Shown: one piece after another, positions 11,911-24,771 of the stretch
Layout: each line of letters starts with the position of its first letter
Position numbering within the stretch: position 1 is the first letter of the stretch
DNA from: Rostratula benghalensis
Taxonomy: Eukaryota; Chordata; Aves; Charadriiformes; Rostratulidae
Direction of reading: 5' to 3'
DNA length: 64,000 nucleotides
NCBI GenBank assembly: GCA_013399305.1
Contig: VXAI01000013.1
Span: forward strand, 248,001-312,000
Translations under genes and position numbers: made by a program
Notes under the pieces: model-generated
Told to the model about the DNA's origin: nothing
The model's input: only the letters and a program-made list of their open reading frames with translations
The model's database searches: none

Positions 11911-13985
11911 GATGCCTAATCAGGACAATGCTTCCAGTCAACAGTATGAGAATTTTAATAGTAAGTTTTTGTCAGGGACTGAGAAGAATTTTTCAGTGAC
12001 CTAAGAAGTTCCTCTAGTCCAGTATTTTTCTTAAGAAGAAAAGGAATCTTTCCACAGGCCTGTCTCTGGGTGTTATAAACAATGAAGGTTTTGTTTCCTA
12101 ACCTAGATAAGAAAGAAGATATAGAAATAATAAGATTATCAGGGCAGATTCTGTGTCCTTTGAATGCAAGAATTTCTCCTTCTCCTCCTTCTGTTTGTTC
12201 CTTCTCCATCCTTACATTCCTAGGAAGAGAAAAGGTGACCAAAAGGCTTTGAACTTGCTTCTTCTTCCTTCAGTCCTGGAACAGACTCCTTCTGCCCCTT
12301 AGTGTAGGAGATAAGATGGAAAACTTGGTAGGAAACAGAAGTGACTCTGTCATTATTCTAGCTGATGTAAAAGTGATTGATGTAGGACCTACACACGAAA
12401 GTGTAATCTGTGAAGCAGGTAGTAAAGCTGGAAAAACGTGAGACATCTTAACTGATGAAAGGAAAAGGAATGATGGTCTGAGGAAACAGGACTGATTTGG
12501 AGGAAATGGTCTAATTTCAGAGTATTGGCATGAATAGATGTAGGAACAAAGCGTCCTTCAAAGCTATCAGAGGGATAAGACAGAGGCCAAAGTCATCTTT
12601 CAGACTTGTGCAAGAGAAATTGTATTGTTACACAAATCACTTTAGGATTAAACAGGAGTTCCGAAAGCAGAAAACACAAAAAAGAAATCCCCGCAACATT
12701 GTCTTAAAATAAATGATGACAAGTGTTTTAATAGTAGCAGAACTAACAAAAACTGGTTTCTTACGGTCTTGTTTTTGCATGTGTCTGTATCATTCCACTG
12801 CAGCATCCATAAGGCAATTCCTGCAGTACCTCCCCACAACATGAAGCTCTTTTCCCTATGATACATTCATTTCCTCTGCATCTACCTGCTCTGCCCTTTC
12901 TTCTCAGTATCCTTAACTCCTTTGCTGTATCTTCTTTCTCTGACCTACTCTTAACCACTGAGTAAAAGTCTGTTACAGCTGATTCTGACCCAGATGGGTG
13001 GTGATTGACCAGAGAGTGACAAATAGGCCAAACTGGACAGATAAACATTGAGTCCATTCAATTCTATAGCATTTTGTCAGTATGGAGAGTTACTGAATTT
13101 TTCTTTTCAGCTTGATCCAGTGACAGATTTTCACAAAAGTTTTAGGAACTTCAGAAGAGATTCAGTTGCCTAAACTTAAATTGCAGTTCCATTTTAGTCA
13201 CTCTGACTCTAGTTGGTATGACACAAGTTGTAAATGAGTGTGTACCTTTCTGCAGTGGCTGCTGGAGACCAGATGAGATTACCTGGTGACACAAAACCTG
13301 TGTTTAGGTTCTTTGAAATAAAGGCACGGGATGACATGGGAGGCCTCGGGACCATCAAAAACTTATCAGTGTTCAACTGTTTCTTATCCTAGGAATGCCA
13401 CGGTCAGAGATGGCTAACAAAACTTTAGGGAGTAAAAGAACAAAGAACAAATATCCAACATAAGTGAAAAATAACACAGATAACAAATTCAGGTCTATGT
13501 AGACTTGCAGACCAATGAAGAATGAGCAAGGTGTAAAGTGTATCAGCAAACATAAATATATTCCCATCTGAGTCTCAAAGGGGAGAGGAGGAAACCACCA
13601 AGATCAGCCTCATAGTCTCAACACGCTGAGATTCACTCCACAAGATTTATGCACCCAAATCACAGTTCCTACTTAGGACTCAGAGGGGCATTGAATAGAT
13701 GAGCACTACACCTGAAAGAGGCACTTCATGTGTTTATGATTTTAACTGTATAACATTTGAACTATAATTATAAGTATGGTTGTAACCACAGTATCGATAA
13801 GTCTTCGGTTAGTCTGTTAGGTCTTTAATTAGACTAAAGATATATAATTGATTTTGAATTTAGAGTGTGTTCCTTTTGCCCATGACATGTATTTGAATGG
13901 AAAAGATTGGTGGAATTCAATCAGTCTTCTCCATGTTAATTATATGCAAGAACCTGATAACTCAAAGCTATTATACTCTCCAAGT
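11911..13985. other. Gene-free sequence
   Basis: No gene is supported. Minus-strand frames of 95 codons (11,955-12,242), 72 codons (12,648-12,866) and 98 codons (12,761-13,057) are not recognisable; the last two overlap in different frames, as expected of chance ORFs. Confidence 0.6.
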
Positions 13986-14098
13986 AAAAAAAAAAAAAAA
14001 AAAAAAAAACACCCAAAAAACCCAACAACCAAAAAAACCAAAAACCCAAAAAACCCCAAAAAACCCCCAAACCAACAAACCAAAAACCCCACCACTTT
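13986..14098. repeat. Poly(A)24 followed by an A/C-rich low-complexity tract
   Basis: A run of 24 A (13,986-14,009) passes into about 90 bp made almost only of A runs separated by C runs of 2 to 5. Lysine-, proline- and asparagine-rich open frames on the plus strand (13,848-14,109) and the phenylalanine/glycine-rich frame on the minus strand are products of this composition, not genes. A very similar tract recurs at about 15,315-15,422. Confidence 0.9.
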
Positions 14099-15313
14099 GG
14101 CTTGAATGAGAAGCAAGGGTTTAGGAGGACACCTTAATCTTAAATAATCACATTGCTTTGGCAGTGGAGTGGGATATGAAAACCATTGTGGGAGTTGGTA
14201 TGGCAGAGCCATTTGACCCAACAAAAGCAAGGACTCCTCAGATCTGATCCTGGGTAGCAGACTGACTAAAGAAGGTTAAGGTTCTCATGTTTTTAAATAA
14301 GAAATAGAGAGCTCTGAATAAAATGCAATTGGGTTTTGGTTTATATTTACAATAAGGTTCCTCAATTTCTAATATCTGTCAGAAATATTGACTGGAATAA
14401 GTGAATTTTTTATAAATTCACATGCAACATTTTCAGTTACCACAATTAATCTCATGATGTGTGGCAGAATTGCCAATGTATATACCATTACTCAGGTGGA
14501 CTTAGATCTTTGTGTAGATTCTAGTTTTGTAACTATAAATATTCATTTGTGCTGAATTAATTCTAATTCTACAAATGTTTTTGTAAATTTCATTTGCGAC
14601 TATTCAGTACTTTACATTATTTTAATGCCATAATCTGTCTAAAAGCAGCTTTGCTAATTAGATTAAGCTAGCTATAGAAGCAATAGTTATTTTTATTTTT
14701 GTGGTTATACACTCTTCTTTAGGAATGATGAAATGAGCAAACTTTCCTCAGAATTTAAGAAATGAAAATCCTTAACAGCCAAATGTACATAAGAATTTGA
14801 TATCAGCACCTTATACAGAGTAAAGCAGTTAAAAAAAATCTGAATCCTGACTGCAAAAAAATGACAGCAAAATGCTGTATTATTACATGCTGTAATATTA
14901 TGCTGTATTATTAGGGACGTGGAAAACATGATACAATAGATCGATCCTGCTTTTGTCTTCTGTGAGTATCTTAGAAATGATCCAGTCACCAGTTATGATG
15001 GTGAAGAAAGTTAAATTTTCACAGTTTTCTTTATAATTCTGAGGCAGGTTTTAGCTCTTGTTATTTTTAATCACACCTCTACTTTGTCTACAGTTTAAAA
15101 TCTGTCATCCAGAAATCCCTGAAGCTTACAGTGTTTCTTAGTCTGCTGAAAATACTTTTGCCTTTGGCTGCCCTTAGGGTTGAGGCTAGAAGAGCACAGG
15201 GAAGGATGCCAAGGTCTTGGTTGGATGCAGAAAGAACTCTACTGAGTCTGGGGTACTTTGTAACTTTTCTCTTATAGGAGGACAAATGATCATTAGATTA
15301 TTTTGAATACTGG
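14099..15313. other. Gene-free AT-rich sequence
   Basis: No gene is supported. A small local repeat of atgctgtattatta occurs at about 14,873 and again at about 14,899. The 94-codon minus-strand frame (14,705-14,989) is not recognisable. Confidence 0.6.
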
Positions 15314-15422
15314 AAAGAAACCCCCAGAATTAAATGGGAAAAAAACCCAAAAGCCAAAAACAACCAGACAAAAAAACCCAACCCAACCCAAACAAAAAAC
15401 AACCCCCTCAAAAAAAGCCCCC
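15314..15422. repeat. A/C-rich low-complexity tract
   Basis: About 110 bp of alternating A and C runs (for example cccaacccaacccaaac), similar in style to the tract at 13,986-14,098 but without the long pure poly(A). The plus-strand frame 15,303-15,488 is a by-product. Confidence 0.85.
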
Positions 15423-17394
15423 TCCATTAATATTGTTTTAAGGCTTCTCTATCTACACCTGAATGAAAAAGTTCAACTCTTTCAATAAATATGTTATGCC
15501 TCTGAGAATGTAATCTATGAAGGAACTGTTACCAATTACTTTGTTTGAAAGGAAAAAAAAAAATCCAAACCTTCTGGTTGTACTAACTTCTAGATCTGGT
15601 AGTAAATTTGTATTCAGTAGGATCATCAACAATTTTTATATTTACGCATGAAGCAATTTTTCTGTCTTATTTTCCTCTACCCACCATTGCTTTTGGTTGC
15701 AATAAGGTAAATGAAACAACATTATTTTCTTCAGCATGTGAGTTGATCTATGTACATTGTGCAGTTGGATCATTATTGTGCGTTTGTGCATTATTAGTGA
15801 TCTTTAAACTATATATTCAGCAATCTGAAGTGTGTTAGCCACTTTGCAGAGCACTGAGATTGTGTCCATTTCTGTGGTACCTACAATTCAGCTTTCTGTC
15901 TGACACAGTTCAGATGAGGATGTGAAACTCTAATAAGAAATAAAAACATTAAGACCAGGGTTAAACATAGTTCACCAAAAGTTCATCCTAAATAGTAGAT
16001 GTCTATAAAGACAAAAATCTCATCAAATTGTATTTAGAGAATTTTCTCAAGTACTTATTTTGGAAAAAAAATCCACCAAAGTAAACAATATAATTTTTAT
16101 GGCAATGTTTATATAGTTATAGGATCACTAAAGGAAGCCTTAGAGTGCTGGACAGCTGAAATAATTATCTTTATTTTGTATCTCCAGAAAAGAGTCTGGT
16201 TTCCCAGGTTCTTTGAGTTCCCATTGGGCACTCTATTGCTTTGTAGCCTGAGGACTTCGAAACTTGGATGTTCAGAATTACTGAGGCTCTCAATGTCCCC
16301 CTAAGTGAATCTGATCACTGTCCTTAAAATCAATTATGTTAAATTTATTGTTCACATCCCTAAACATTAGTCTTCACTTTTCTCAGCAAGAGCAAGGTTC
16401 TGATTGTTCTGATCTTGAAGTGTTGGATTTTTCTAGGGTGGTCACAGCCACCGTAAAGTGAAGAGCTTCGTGTGAATATGTTTGCCACAAGCTTGGCACA
16501 TGTACCAGTCAACAAAGCATAGGAGCAGGCCAGAGCAGGAGAAGGATTAAAATAGGCAAAGCACAATGATAATATAAACAGGACCTAGTATCTCATTCTA
16601 GAAATGACAGACACGCAGGGCATAACTGTTTACCAGTCCTGCAACACTAAATTGGATATATATCTCTTTGAATTGGAATGGTATAAAGCTCAGGAAGTGA
16701 GAGCACCAAGAACAGTAGAGTGGTGCTCTGCCACTACTCTGCAGAGAAGTGATTTTTTTCTATTCAGAAAAAAAAGAGGTTTGATGAGCATGAATTTCCT
16801 TCAGTGAATTTTTCTGTTTATATTCACTTCAGATTAAACAGCAAAGGGTAATTGAGCTCATGGGCATGCATGTTACAGGAGATATGTAGACTTCTATGTC
16901 TTTGATACACCAAAGCTGGGTTTGTGAACAAGTAAAAGTGAACAACATAGAGTGAACATTGATATTTACTCCTGGCACATCTAGGCAGAAAGTTAAACAA
17001 GTGCATCATTCAGATATTGAATAGGACACTTATTTTCTAAAGTTAAAGACTGAATAGGAAAGACATCTTTTTTTCTAGGAAAGGAAAATGTTAGGAGAAA
17101 AGGTCTTTGCTTTGTTTACTGTGTAATGATAATGTTTATTTTTAAGTAGGTAGAGCGTGATCTATATATTTAAATCTCATGGTTTGTTGAGCCACGTGTA
17201 ATAAACTCAGTGAATCACTTTATTCTCAGCCGTGAGAAGAATTAATTATAATCCTATATCCCTAAAAAGCTTTAAACATTTATGTTTGCGTAGAAAATGC
17301 AAAAGCATTTTCCAAATCCTTACTATCTCTGAACATATAAATAATTGTATTTACAGAGAGAAGAAGGTAGGTATTTTTTTAATCTGTTATAAAA
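15423..17394. other. Gene-free AT-rich sequence
   Basis: No gene is supported. Frames of 60-76 codons on both strands (for example 15,608-15,838, plus; 16,360-16,566, minus) are not recognisable. The right edge is the 3' end of a CR1 element on the opposite strand. Confidence 0.6.
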
Positions 17395-18960
17395 GCATAG
17401 AATCATAGAATAGTTTGGATTGGAAGGGATCTTTAAAGGTCATCTAGTCCAACCTCCCCTGCAATGACCAGAGACACCTTCAACAAGACAAGATTGCTCA
17501 GATCCCACTCCAACCTACTCTTGAACATTTCCAGGCTTGAGGCATCTACATCATCTTTGGGCAACCTCTTCTAGTGTTTCACCACCTTCATTGTGAAAAA
17601 GTTCTTCCTTATATCTAGTCTGCATGTTCCCTCTTTATGTTTAAATCCATTACCCCTTGTCCTATTGCAACAGGCCCCGCTAAAATGTTTGTCCACCTCT
17701 TTCCTGTAGGCCTCCTTCAAGTACTGAAAGACTGCAATAGGGTCTCCCCAGAGCTTTCTCTTTTCCAGGCTAACAACCCCGACTCTCTCAGCCTGTCTTC
17801 ACAGCAGAGGGGTTCCAGTCCTCCGATCATTTTTGTGACCCTCCTCTGGATGTGCTCCAACAGGTCTATGTCTTTCCTGTGCTGAGGGTGTCAGAGCGGG
17901 ACACCGTACTCCAGGTGGGGTCACACAAGAGCAGAGTAAAGGGGCAGAATCATCCCCCTTGATCTGCTGGCCATGCTTCTTTACATGAAACCCAGAATAC
18001 AGCTGGCCTTCTGGGCTGCAAGTGTACTTTGCCAGCTCACGTCCAGCTTTTCATCTAGTAGTACCCCTCTTGGCTTGGCTGCTCTCAATCCCTTCATCCC
18101 CCAGCCTATATCGATACTAGAGGTTGCTGAGACCCAGGTGCAGGACCCTGTGCTTGGCTTTGTTGAACCCCATGAAGGTCACACAGGCCCACTTCTGGAT
18201 TTTTTTCAGGTACCTTTGGATGTCATCCTGTTCCTCTGGTGTGTCAACCACACCGCTCAACTTGATGTCTTCTTGCTGAGGGTTCATTCAATTCTACTAT
18301 CTATGTCATTGATGAAGATATTGAACAGTACTGGTCCCAATTCAGACCCCTGAGGAGCACTATTTTTCACCAGTCTCCATCTCGACATTGAGCTGCTGAC
18401 CACTACTCTCTGAATGAGACCATCAAATCCATTCCCTATCCGCTAAACTGTCCACCCATCAAATCCATATCTCTCCGATTTAGAGACAAGGATGTTGTTG
18501 GAGGACAGTGTCAAAGACCTTAAAAAAGTCCAGAGAGACAATATCTGTGGGTCTTGCCTTGTCCACTGTTATAGTCACTCCATCATAGAGGGCTACTAGG
18601 TTGTTTAGACAGGACTTGCCCTCAGTGATGCTACAGTTGCTGTGTCAAATCACCTCCCCATTCTCCATGTGCCTTAGCGTAGCTTCTAGGAAGATCTGTT
18701 CCATGATCTTCCCAGATACAGAGGTGAGATGGAGAAGTTGGTAGTTCCCAGGGTCTTCCTTTCTACCTTTTTTAAAAATGGGTGCAATGCTTCCCTTTTT
18801 CCAGTCACCATGACTTCACCTGACTGCCATGACTTTTCAAATATGAGGGAGAGTGGTTTGGCAACTGTATCAGCCAAATCCCTCAGGACTCAGATGCATT
18901 TTGTCAGGTCCCATAGGTCTGTATGTTCATTTTCTTCATGTTAGAGTGTGATTTCCTCCA
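17395..18960 (-). mobile_element. CR1 LINE, 5'-truncated, minus strand, dead ORF2
   Basis: On the minus strand this is the 3' part of a CR1 non-LTR retrotransposon. The CR1 3' end lies at the left edge: agaatcatagaatag near 17,399, then gtcatctagtccaacc. Reading leftward from the right edge, the minus strand encodes the pre-RT segment ([17 protein letters not shown], about 18,810-18,860), the RT finger region, [11 protein letters not shown] (about 18,305-18,337), and LSGVVDT just after the catalytic box. The 3' UTR follows. The conserved FADD box is missing its first residues: about 7 nt are absent near 18,268-18,274, which also shifts the frame. Other stops and indels occur. A 126-codon plus-strand frame (17,973-18,353) is an antisense shadow. 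The right boundary is fuzzy (about 18,925-19,010). Subfamily not assigned. Confidence 0.93.
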
Positions 18961-20901
18961 TCTCTAGTGATCACACAGTTGAAAATTATGATCTCCGTCT
19001 TTCTTTTCAGTTTGTCCTATCAGGGCATCAGAAAAACCATGCTTATTAATAACTCAGTAATTTAAAAAATAGTAGAACATACTGCTTAGACTTGCATAAG
19101 TCAGCTATGACAATGTAAAGAATGCTGATATCTTCTGTATTCGTGCTTGTGTTTTATAACATATTTTCTAGATAGAAATATTTGTGTAAGTAAAAATGTG
19201 CATAACTCAGGAACATACTAATCGTATTCTTCATATTGGAATTTAACAACAAAAGGATTTACATGGATGTGTATTTAAAATTCTTCTGGACACAAAAATG
19301 TCTTGTTTACTCCTTGCTTTGTTTGATTAAATCTAGTATTTTTAGGTATTTTTCTTGGTTTTGTTTTCAGCGTGCACAGCCATTGAAGACATTTTCAGTC
19401 AAGTAAAATATAAAACTAAGGTTTAGAAGTGTATGAAGACAGTCATGAATATATCATACCAGAAAGAGTTAATTTAGGATAACAGAGATGTTTTTAAGTT
19501 TAAAAATGCATTACTGTGATACCACATTGCTTTATATAATGTGTTCGTACAATTTTCTCTAATTGTAAATACACCATAACAAAAAATTCCTGATTGGATT
19601 TTTCATATATTTCTATGGAGTTTTGCAATGTCCTTAATGATAATTTTGTGATGAACAGAAATTTGCAAATTCATTTTTTTCTTTGTTTACTCTTCTGATT
19701 GTTCTCGTTACACAAACATAAAAGAACACTGACTCAGCGGTCGTTAAATTTCCTTGAGTACACTGGATAGTTAAGCATATTATGCAGTTGGACTAGAAAT
19801 GCTGGTAATTGAAGTTATTTAATCTGGCAGGAAAGAGTTACATTAATTTCCGTTGATTTTATCACAGTGCTCAAAAATGTTATCAAACATAAAGATAAAT
19901 GTATGAAATCCTGCTAATATAAGTTTTTATTAAGGCTGTAAAACAAAACTATACAATGAGGAAGACAATGTAAAATGACCCATATTTTTAAAGGAGTCTC
20001 TTTGTTTTTCTCTAATCTCATGACAAATGAGAGGACATAGGCCTGGATTCAACCTTGGTTTAACTTCACTGAAGTTAGTTGAGGTACACCAAGCATAGTT
20101 TTGCCCCAGAGGGTTTTAGATTCATTTATTTTAAATTAAGTCTATACATATTTTAAAATGAGCATTGCCCTTCAGAATGCTGAAGTAGTGAGTGTAAAAA
20201 GAAAGACATCCTGAAAGATAAAAGAAAATGTGTGTGATAGAAAGTATTTTAAACCAGAAAGTCAAACAATTTAACCACCTTTCCAGACTCATTTATTTGA
20301 CTCTCCCTTTACATATGCTATGGCTGTGAAATAAACTCTGGTGAAGATAGGAGAGGACAAATAGTATGCTACTTGTTCTTCTTACTGATTTGGATCCTTC
20401 CTAAAAGAAACTGCATCAGTCACTTGTTGGGTATGTGGCCATACTCAGAAAAATAGAAAGAAAGAGATTATGTTTTCAGATATGGTGCTATCCCCAGGAC
20501 AGAAGGGTGATTAGAGTCTTCAGCTCACTTTATTTTTTTAAATGCAGTTATAGCCATAACTGGTGTCTGAAGAAGTTAAAATGTCCCTCAAAAAGTAGTG
20601 TTCTCATCACAGAGTCATATCAGAGACCAAAGCATGTGATACATAAGTGTGAGGCAGGCATTAAGATGTTTTGATCAACCAACATGACAGCAGTTCTAAG
20701 AATGTTCTGTAGTTATCTGAGTAAGTTTAGTGATTAGAGTTATAAAAAATGCAAACCTTGTTATAAGAGACTTTGTGGAGTATAATTTTTAATTTACTTA
20801 TTTGGATATCATTAGAACTGAAATTAAAATTTTCTTGTGGTTGATTTTTGATCTATCCCTAAGTAAGTGCTAGCTCAGTCTTGAATCTAAGATGTGATTC
20901 T
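18961..20901. other. Gene-free AT-rich sequence
   Basis: No gene is supported. A perfect 7+1+7 palindrome (aacttca-c-tgaagtt, 20,062-20,076) sits within about 70 bp whose left end reads gcctggattcaacc. This resembles old palindromic repeats common in reptile and bird genomes, but the match is too weak to name. The 79-codon frame at 20,435-20,674 is not recognisable. Confidence 0.55.
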
Positions 20902-20939
20902 TATCTTGCTTTGTTTACTATATCTTGCTTTGTTTACTA
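20902..20939. repeat. Perfect 19-bp tandem duplication
   Basis: The unit tatcttgctttgtttacta occurs twice back to back (20,902-20,920 and 20,921-20,939) without a mismatch, which indicates a recent slippage or replication event in otherwise unique DNA. Confidence 0.93.
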
Positions 20940-20984
20940 GAAGAAGCAACAATAATGTTATATTCTGATGCAAAAACTAGCCAG

Positions 20985-21228
20985 TAATGTCTGGGAAGGA
21001 AATAGTCAGTATAAGGAAAAGCTTTTCTATGACAAAAGAGAGCACTGGAAAACGTTGCTCGGGGAGGCTGTACAGACTTCACCCTTGGACATTTTCAAGA
21101 GCACATTGGGTAAATTCCTGAGGGACCTTGCATTACTTTATTGTTGACCTTGTTTTAGCTAGAAAGTTTGACTAGCAATCTCATGAGAATCCTTCCAAGC
21201 TGTTATTCTATTATCCTAACACGAATGA
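20985..21228 (+). mobile_element. CR1 LINE 3' end (3' UTR fragment), plus strand
   Basis: The sequence follows the CR1 3' region in order. A segment like 'aggaaaagcttttc...gagcactggaaaacgttgc' corresponds to the conserved 'ggaaaaggttctt...gcactggaacaggctgcc' stretch. A 'ggaggctgtacagacttcaccc ttgga' equivalent follows, then a decayed 'ttgacctt...agaaagtttgactag' block, and finally ccttccaagctgttattctatt in place of the canonical tail. Only about 240 bp remain, so it is heavily 5'-truncated, the usual outcome of CR1 insertion. Divergence is higher than in the CR1 at 42-43.6 kb. Confidence 0.8.
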
Positions 21229-22350
21229 GACAGACCAAAATGGCTGCTTTAGACACAAGTGAGAATGAATTTAAAATAACATATAGACATTTCCACTGCA
21301 GATGTTTAATACACAGGTGCCATACTTGATGCATTATACCTTAAAGCTTTATTAAACAGTTCAAAACAAATGTTTCATTGTACCATATTTCCACTGCAAG
21401 CCGAAATCATATATTCATTAACATCTGTCAGCACCTGGAACTTGTGGCACTGACTAAACATCCTAATTGTAGATCTTGAATTGTTCTTACCTCAACCCTT
21501 GAAATACAGCACGAAGCAATTGAGTTATTTGTTAGGGCACAGCGCTATACAATATCTGAACAAAATGGCTTAGTGCCTTGGAGTAATCTAAGGTATGCCA
21601 TAGTAATCCATAGGTATTACGTAGAATGCAAGCTTTACATTTTTGCCTTAAATACCAGTCAGTTTCTTCAGAATTCTATAGTTACTTTAGACAATGGTCA
21701 CAGTTACACAGGTTGAAATGCGTTTTGGGATGAGATTTTGCAAACCATATTTATGCTGGCATTCTTCTAAAGCATCAGGTATGGACACAGGTGCTTGGGA
21801 GTCTACCAGCTATGCAGATGCATTTCTATTCTTTTTGTATTCTCAATTTGTTATTAGGAAGAATGATAGTGACTTTTCATATTAAGCTGCATTAAGAGAC
21901 AGAAACTCTTACTGAATGACACCCTTTCCACACAAATAAGTTTGTAAACTCAATTCATCTAATTTTCAGAGAATGCTTATATCACCAATCTTTTTCTCTT
22001 TCCCACAACTTTTCTCTCCATCTGTAGTTTTGATTATGATTTCAGGATTGGTAAAGACTTGTAGACTGCTACATAAACCCAAACTCCATTATTCTTAGAT
22101 TGAGGAGCACTACAGTGCTTATAATTTATTAAAAACAATGGTGCTGTTGCAGATTTAAGCAGATGTTAACACTGATCTAACTAATTCTGTTTTTATATTT
22201 AGAGTTAGACCTGCAGAGAAATAATACTTGTGTGACGAAGATCTCATGTCTGAACCCATACCTGGATATATGATCAGATATCATGTCTTGCTAGAGTTAG
22301 AATTTTACCAGGGGGAGGACTGGAGTGTGTAGGGTGTTATGTTGCTTGAT

Positions 22351-22390
22351 TTTTGTTTGTTTGTTTGTTTGCTTGTTTGCTTGTTTTTGT
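22351..22390. repeat. (TTTG)n-like simple repeat
   Basis: About ten units of TTTG, two of them changed to GCTT-type variants (ttgcttgtttgcttg). Ordinary microsatellite. Confidence 0.9.
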
Positions 22391-24757
22391 TAAGTGTGTT
22401 CCTTAATGAATACCTTTACTGAGTTTCTTTACCTCATTTCCTTCTCCATTCTTCTCTAACTCTTGGATTCGGTTGTTATATTTGTTATATTGGTTATTAC
22501 TTCCAAAGCAGAATCTTCTGGGAGATTTTTGCTGTACTCTCAAGGGTCTAGTTTTGCCCCTCATAGTGGTGTCCCTGGTGACTATTTTGTTTAGACCTGG
22601 AGAATATCTGTCTTTACTTTTGTATTTTAGCAGTGAAAAAAATATCAGTCACACAGCAACAGTAGCAACATTGAAGACCTGCAGGGAAAAATTAAAAATC
22701 CACCACAGATGGGTCAATAAGCAAAATCCAAGAGGAAATTTTAGCCCCAACATATCAAATGTACCCGATGCCAATTTGTAAGTTGAAAGAAGATAAGGTG
22801 GAACAACTTGTTCATTAACTTGCACTGTCATCCTGCAGGAGTATTACAGATGGAAAATTTCCCTCAGTTAATCTTGGACTGCCACTTGTTTGGAAATCAT
22901 ATATTAGATCCTCAGGCTTTTTTGAGTAAAAGCCAAATATGTGAGCAGAAAAATCCTGTGCAGTACACAGAGGAGTTAGATACTTCAAAATACTCATGTG
23001 TTGATTAGGAATTTAGAAAATAAGGAGGACCAAGAGTTTGTACCTGAAAGCTCTCCAGGCTTAGGTCTCTGACTTAACCTCAGGTACATATCTTCATCAA
23101 ATTCAAAAGAAGAGGTGGGACTTCTCTCTATTTAAATGCCTATGGCTGTTATAGAGGCCCATGACCACTGTTTTCTTTCAAAGCATGTTGAGAAAAAGAG
23201 AAAGTCCTGACATCTTTTTATATAATGTTTTATGAATCATGCAATAACTTTGTGATAAAGGTAAAACATCCATTTCAGTTCAATGCTTTCAGATCCATAT
23301 CTCGCCATGACCACTTGCCATGGGCTAATTAAATGACAAAGCTGCGTCACTGTACAAATCAAAGTATATGATTCATGAGACCAGGGAAAAAAAGAACAAA
23401 GTGGAAGCATAGATGAAGTGCAGTTGTTATGAATGATAACTTAGGAACAAGGCAGAGCAGCTTCTAATTGCACAGTTTTCCAAGCCAGCTTCTTGCTAGA
23501 GTCAGAAAGCCAGTCATTGCACTATTTCATCTCCTGCTGTGCCAGAGCTGTGGAAATCTGGACTCCCTTTCACTGCCAGCTCCAAAAAGAGGAGTTGGGA
23601 CAAGAGCTACTGATAGAGAGTGAGAAGACACTCCTATTTGAAGCTGTCACAGTTCTCTCTTTTTTTCCTTCCACTCCCCCCAGGTGTGATGAGGAGACTA
23701 CAAGCCTTGCATCTCCACTACATCCCTTCTATGGTATAACTGGCCCAGATAGTTTTTCATCCTTGCAGTAGCAAAATTACACTTCAAAAATTTGTAAAAC
23801 AGCTTAAGAGGAAGTCCAGAATTTCAGTGTCTCCTCAGTGGGCTGCTAATGTCTTTTACGCTGGGTAACAGTTGAGAGTTTCTAAGTTCTTGCAACCTGT
23901 CTCTCTCAAAAATGAATATTCAGCCATTCAGACAGTGTTTCAAACTATGACGCGTAAAGCCAGCATATCAAAGTTTTAAAAATGTAAAAAAAATTAATAA
24001 ATTTGGGCTTGAATTTTCATTTTTATGAAATGCTTCTGGGAGCAGAAAAACATGATCTCAATTTGCTATTGACTATTTATGCACAGAACTCCATTTTTAC
24101 CAGCTTAAGAAGAAGATCTAAAAAACCAAACTGTACAATCAAAAAATATTTTCATATGTGTAATATTTAGAGTAGTTACTTACTTTTTGTAGCTCTTGGT
24201 GATTTTAAAAAATAGCCAGTAGAAAGTAACACATATTGTTTTTATTTTCAAGAAAAACAAATTATTCACTGTTTTAAAAAAGGAAAAGTGTGCAAAACAA
24301 AGCAGCGGTACTTTTTGTTGCTAATTCCTGGCATGCAAGTTTCTTTAGGTCCTGTAAGATTACATTAGTCACAGTAGCAGCATGTCATATCTGAAACGCT
24401 AAGGAAATAAAGTGGGAAAGTCACCAGAAGTGACACATTGCAGTACAGCCTAGCATGAAGTAATACATCAGAATGTGTAATGGCTAGAACCCATTTATCC
24501 ATTTATTCTCTAATCCTTTAAAAGAGCAATTTATTTAAGCGATGTTTTGGGAATGGTTTAAATCATTTTTAAGGGATCTGCACAACAGCTTCCTGTATTG
24601 TATAGCAAGCTGCTACTACTCAGAAGTTTTGGGGCCAATTCCTGGTTCACATAAGAGAAGTGTTACCAGTATCATAAAATAGATGCAAACATATGTTACG
24701 AAGTTAATGTTAAGATAGAAACAGATTGGGCTGACAACATCCTGGAGACTGCATTAA

Positions 24758-24771
24758 TGACTCATTTGCAT
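24758..24771 (+). promoter_or_regulatory. Overlapping AP-1 and octamer-type motifs
   Basis: TGACTCA (24,758-24,764) shares its last A with ATTTGCAT (24,764-24,771). TGACTCA is the consensus AP-1 site and ATTTGCAT the consensus octamer bound by POU-domain factors. A TAAT core lies immediately upstream (attaa at 24,753) and tcacttca downstream. Both motifs are exact, but isolated matches are expected by chance in long AT-rich DNA. Confidence 0.25.

Noticed and set aside
14040..14092. C-run series as an i-motif or G-quadruplex former on the opposite strand
   Set aside because: Runs of three or more C are present, but one loop is about 18 nt, so it does not fit the usual compact pattern.
13848..14109. 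Lysine/proline/asparagine-rich open frames
   Set aside because: Direct translation of the A/C-rich low-complexity tract.
17973..18353. 126-codon plus-strand open frame
   Set aside because: It lies wholly inside the minus-strand CR1 and is the antisense of the reverse-transcriptase region.
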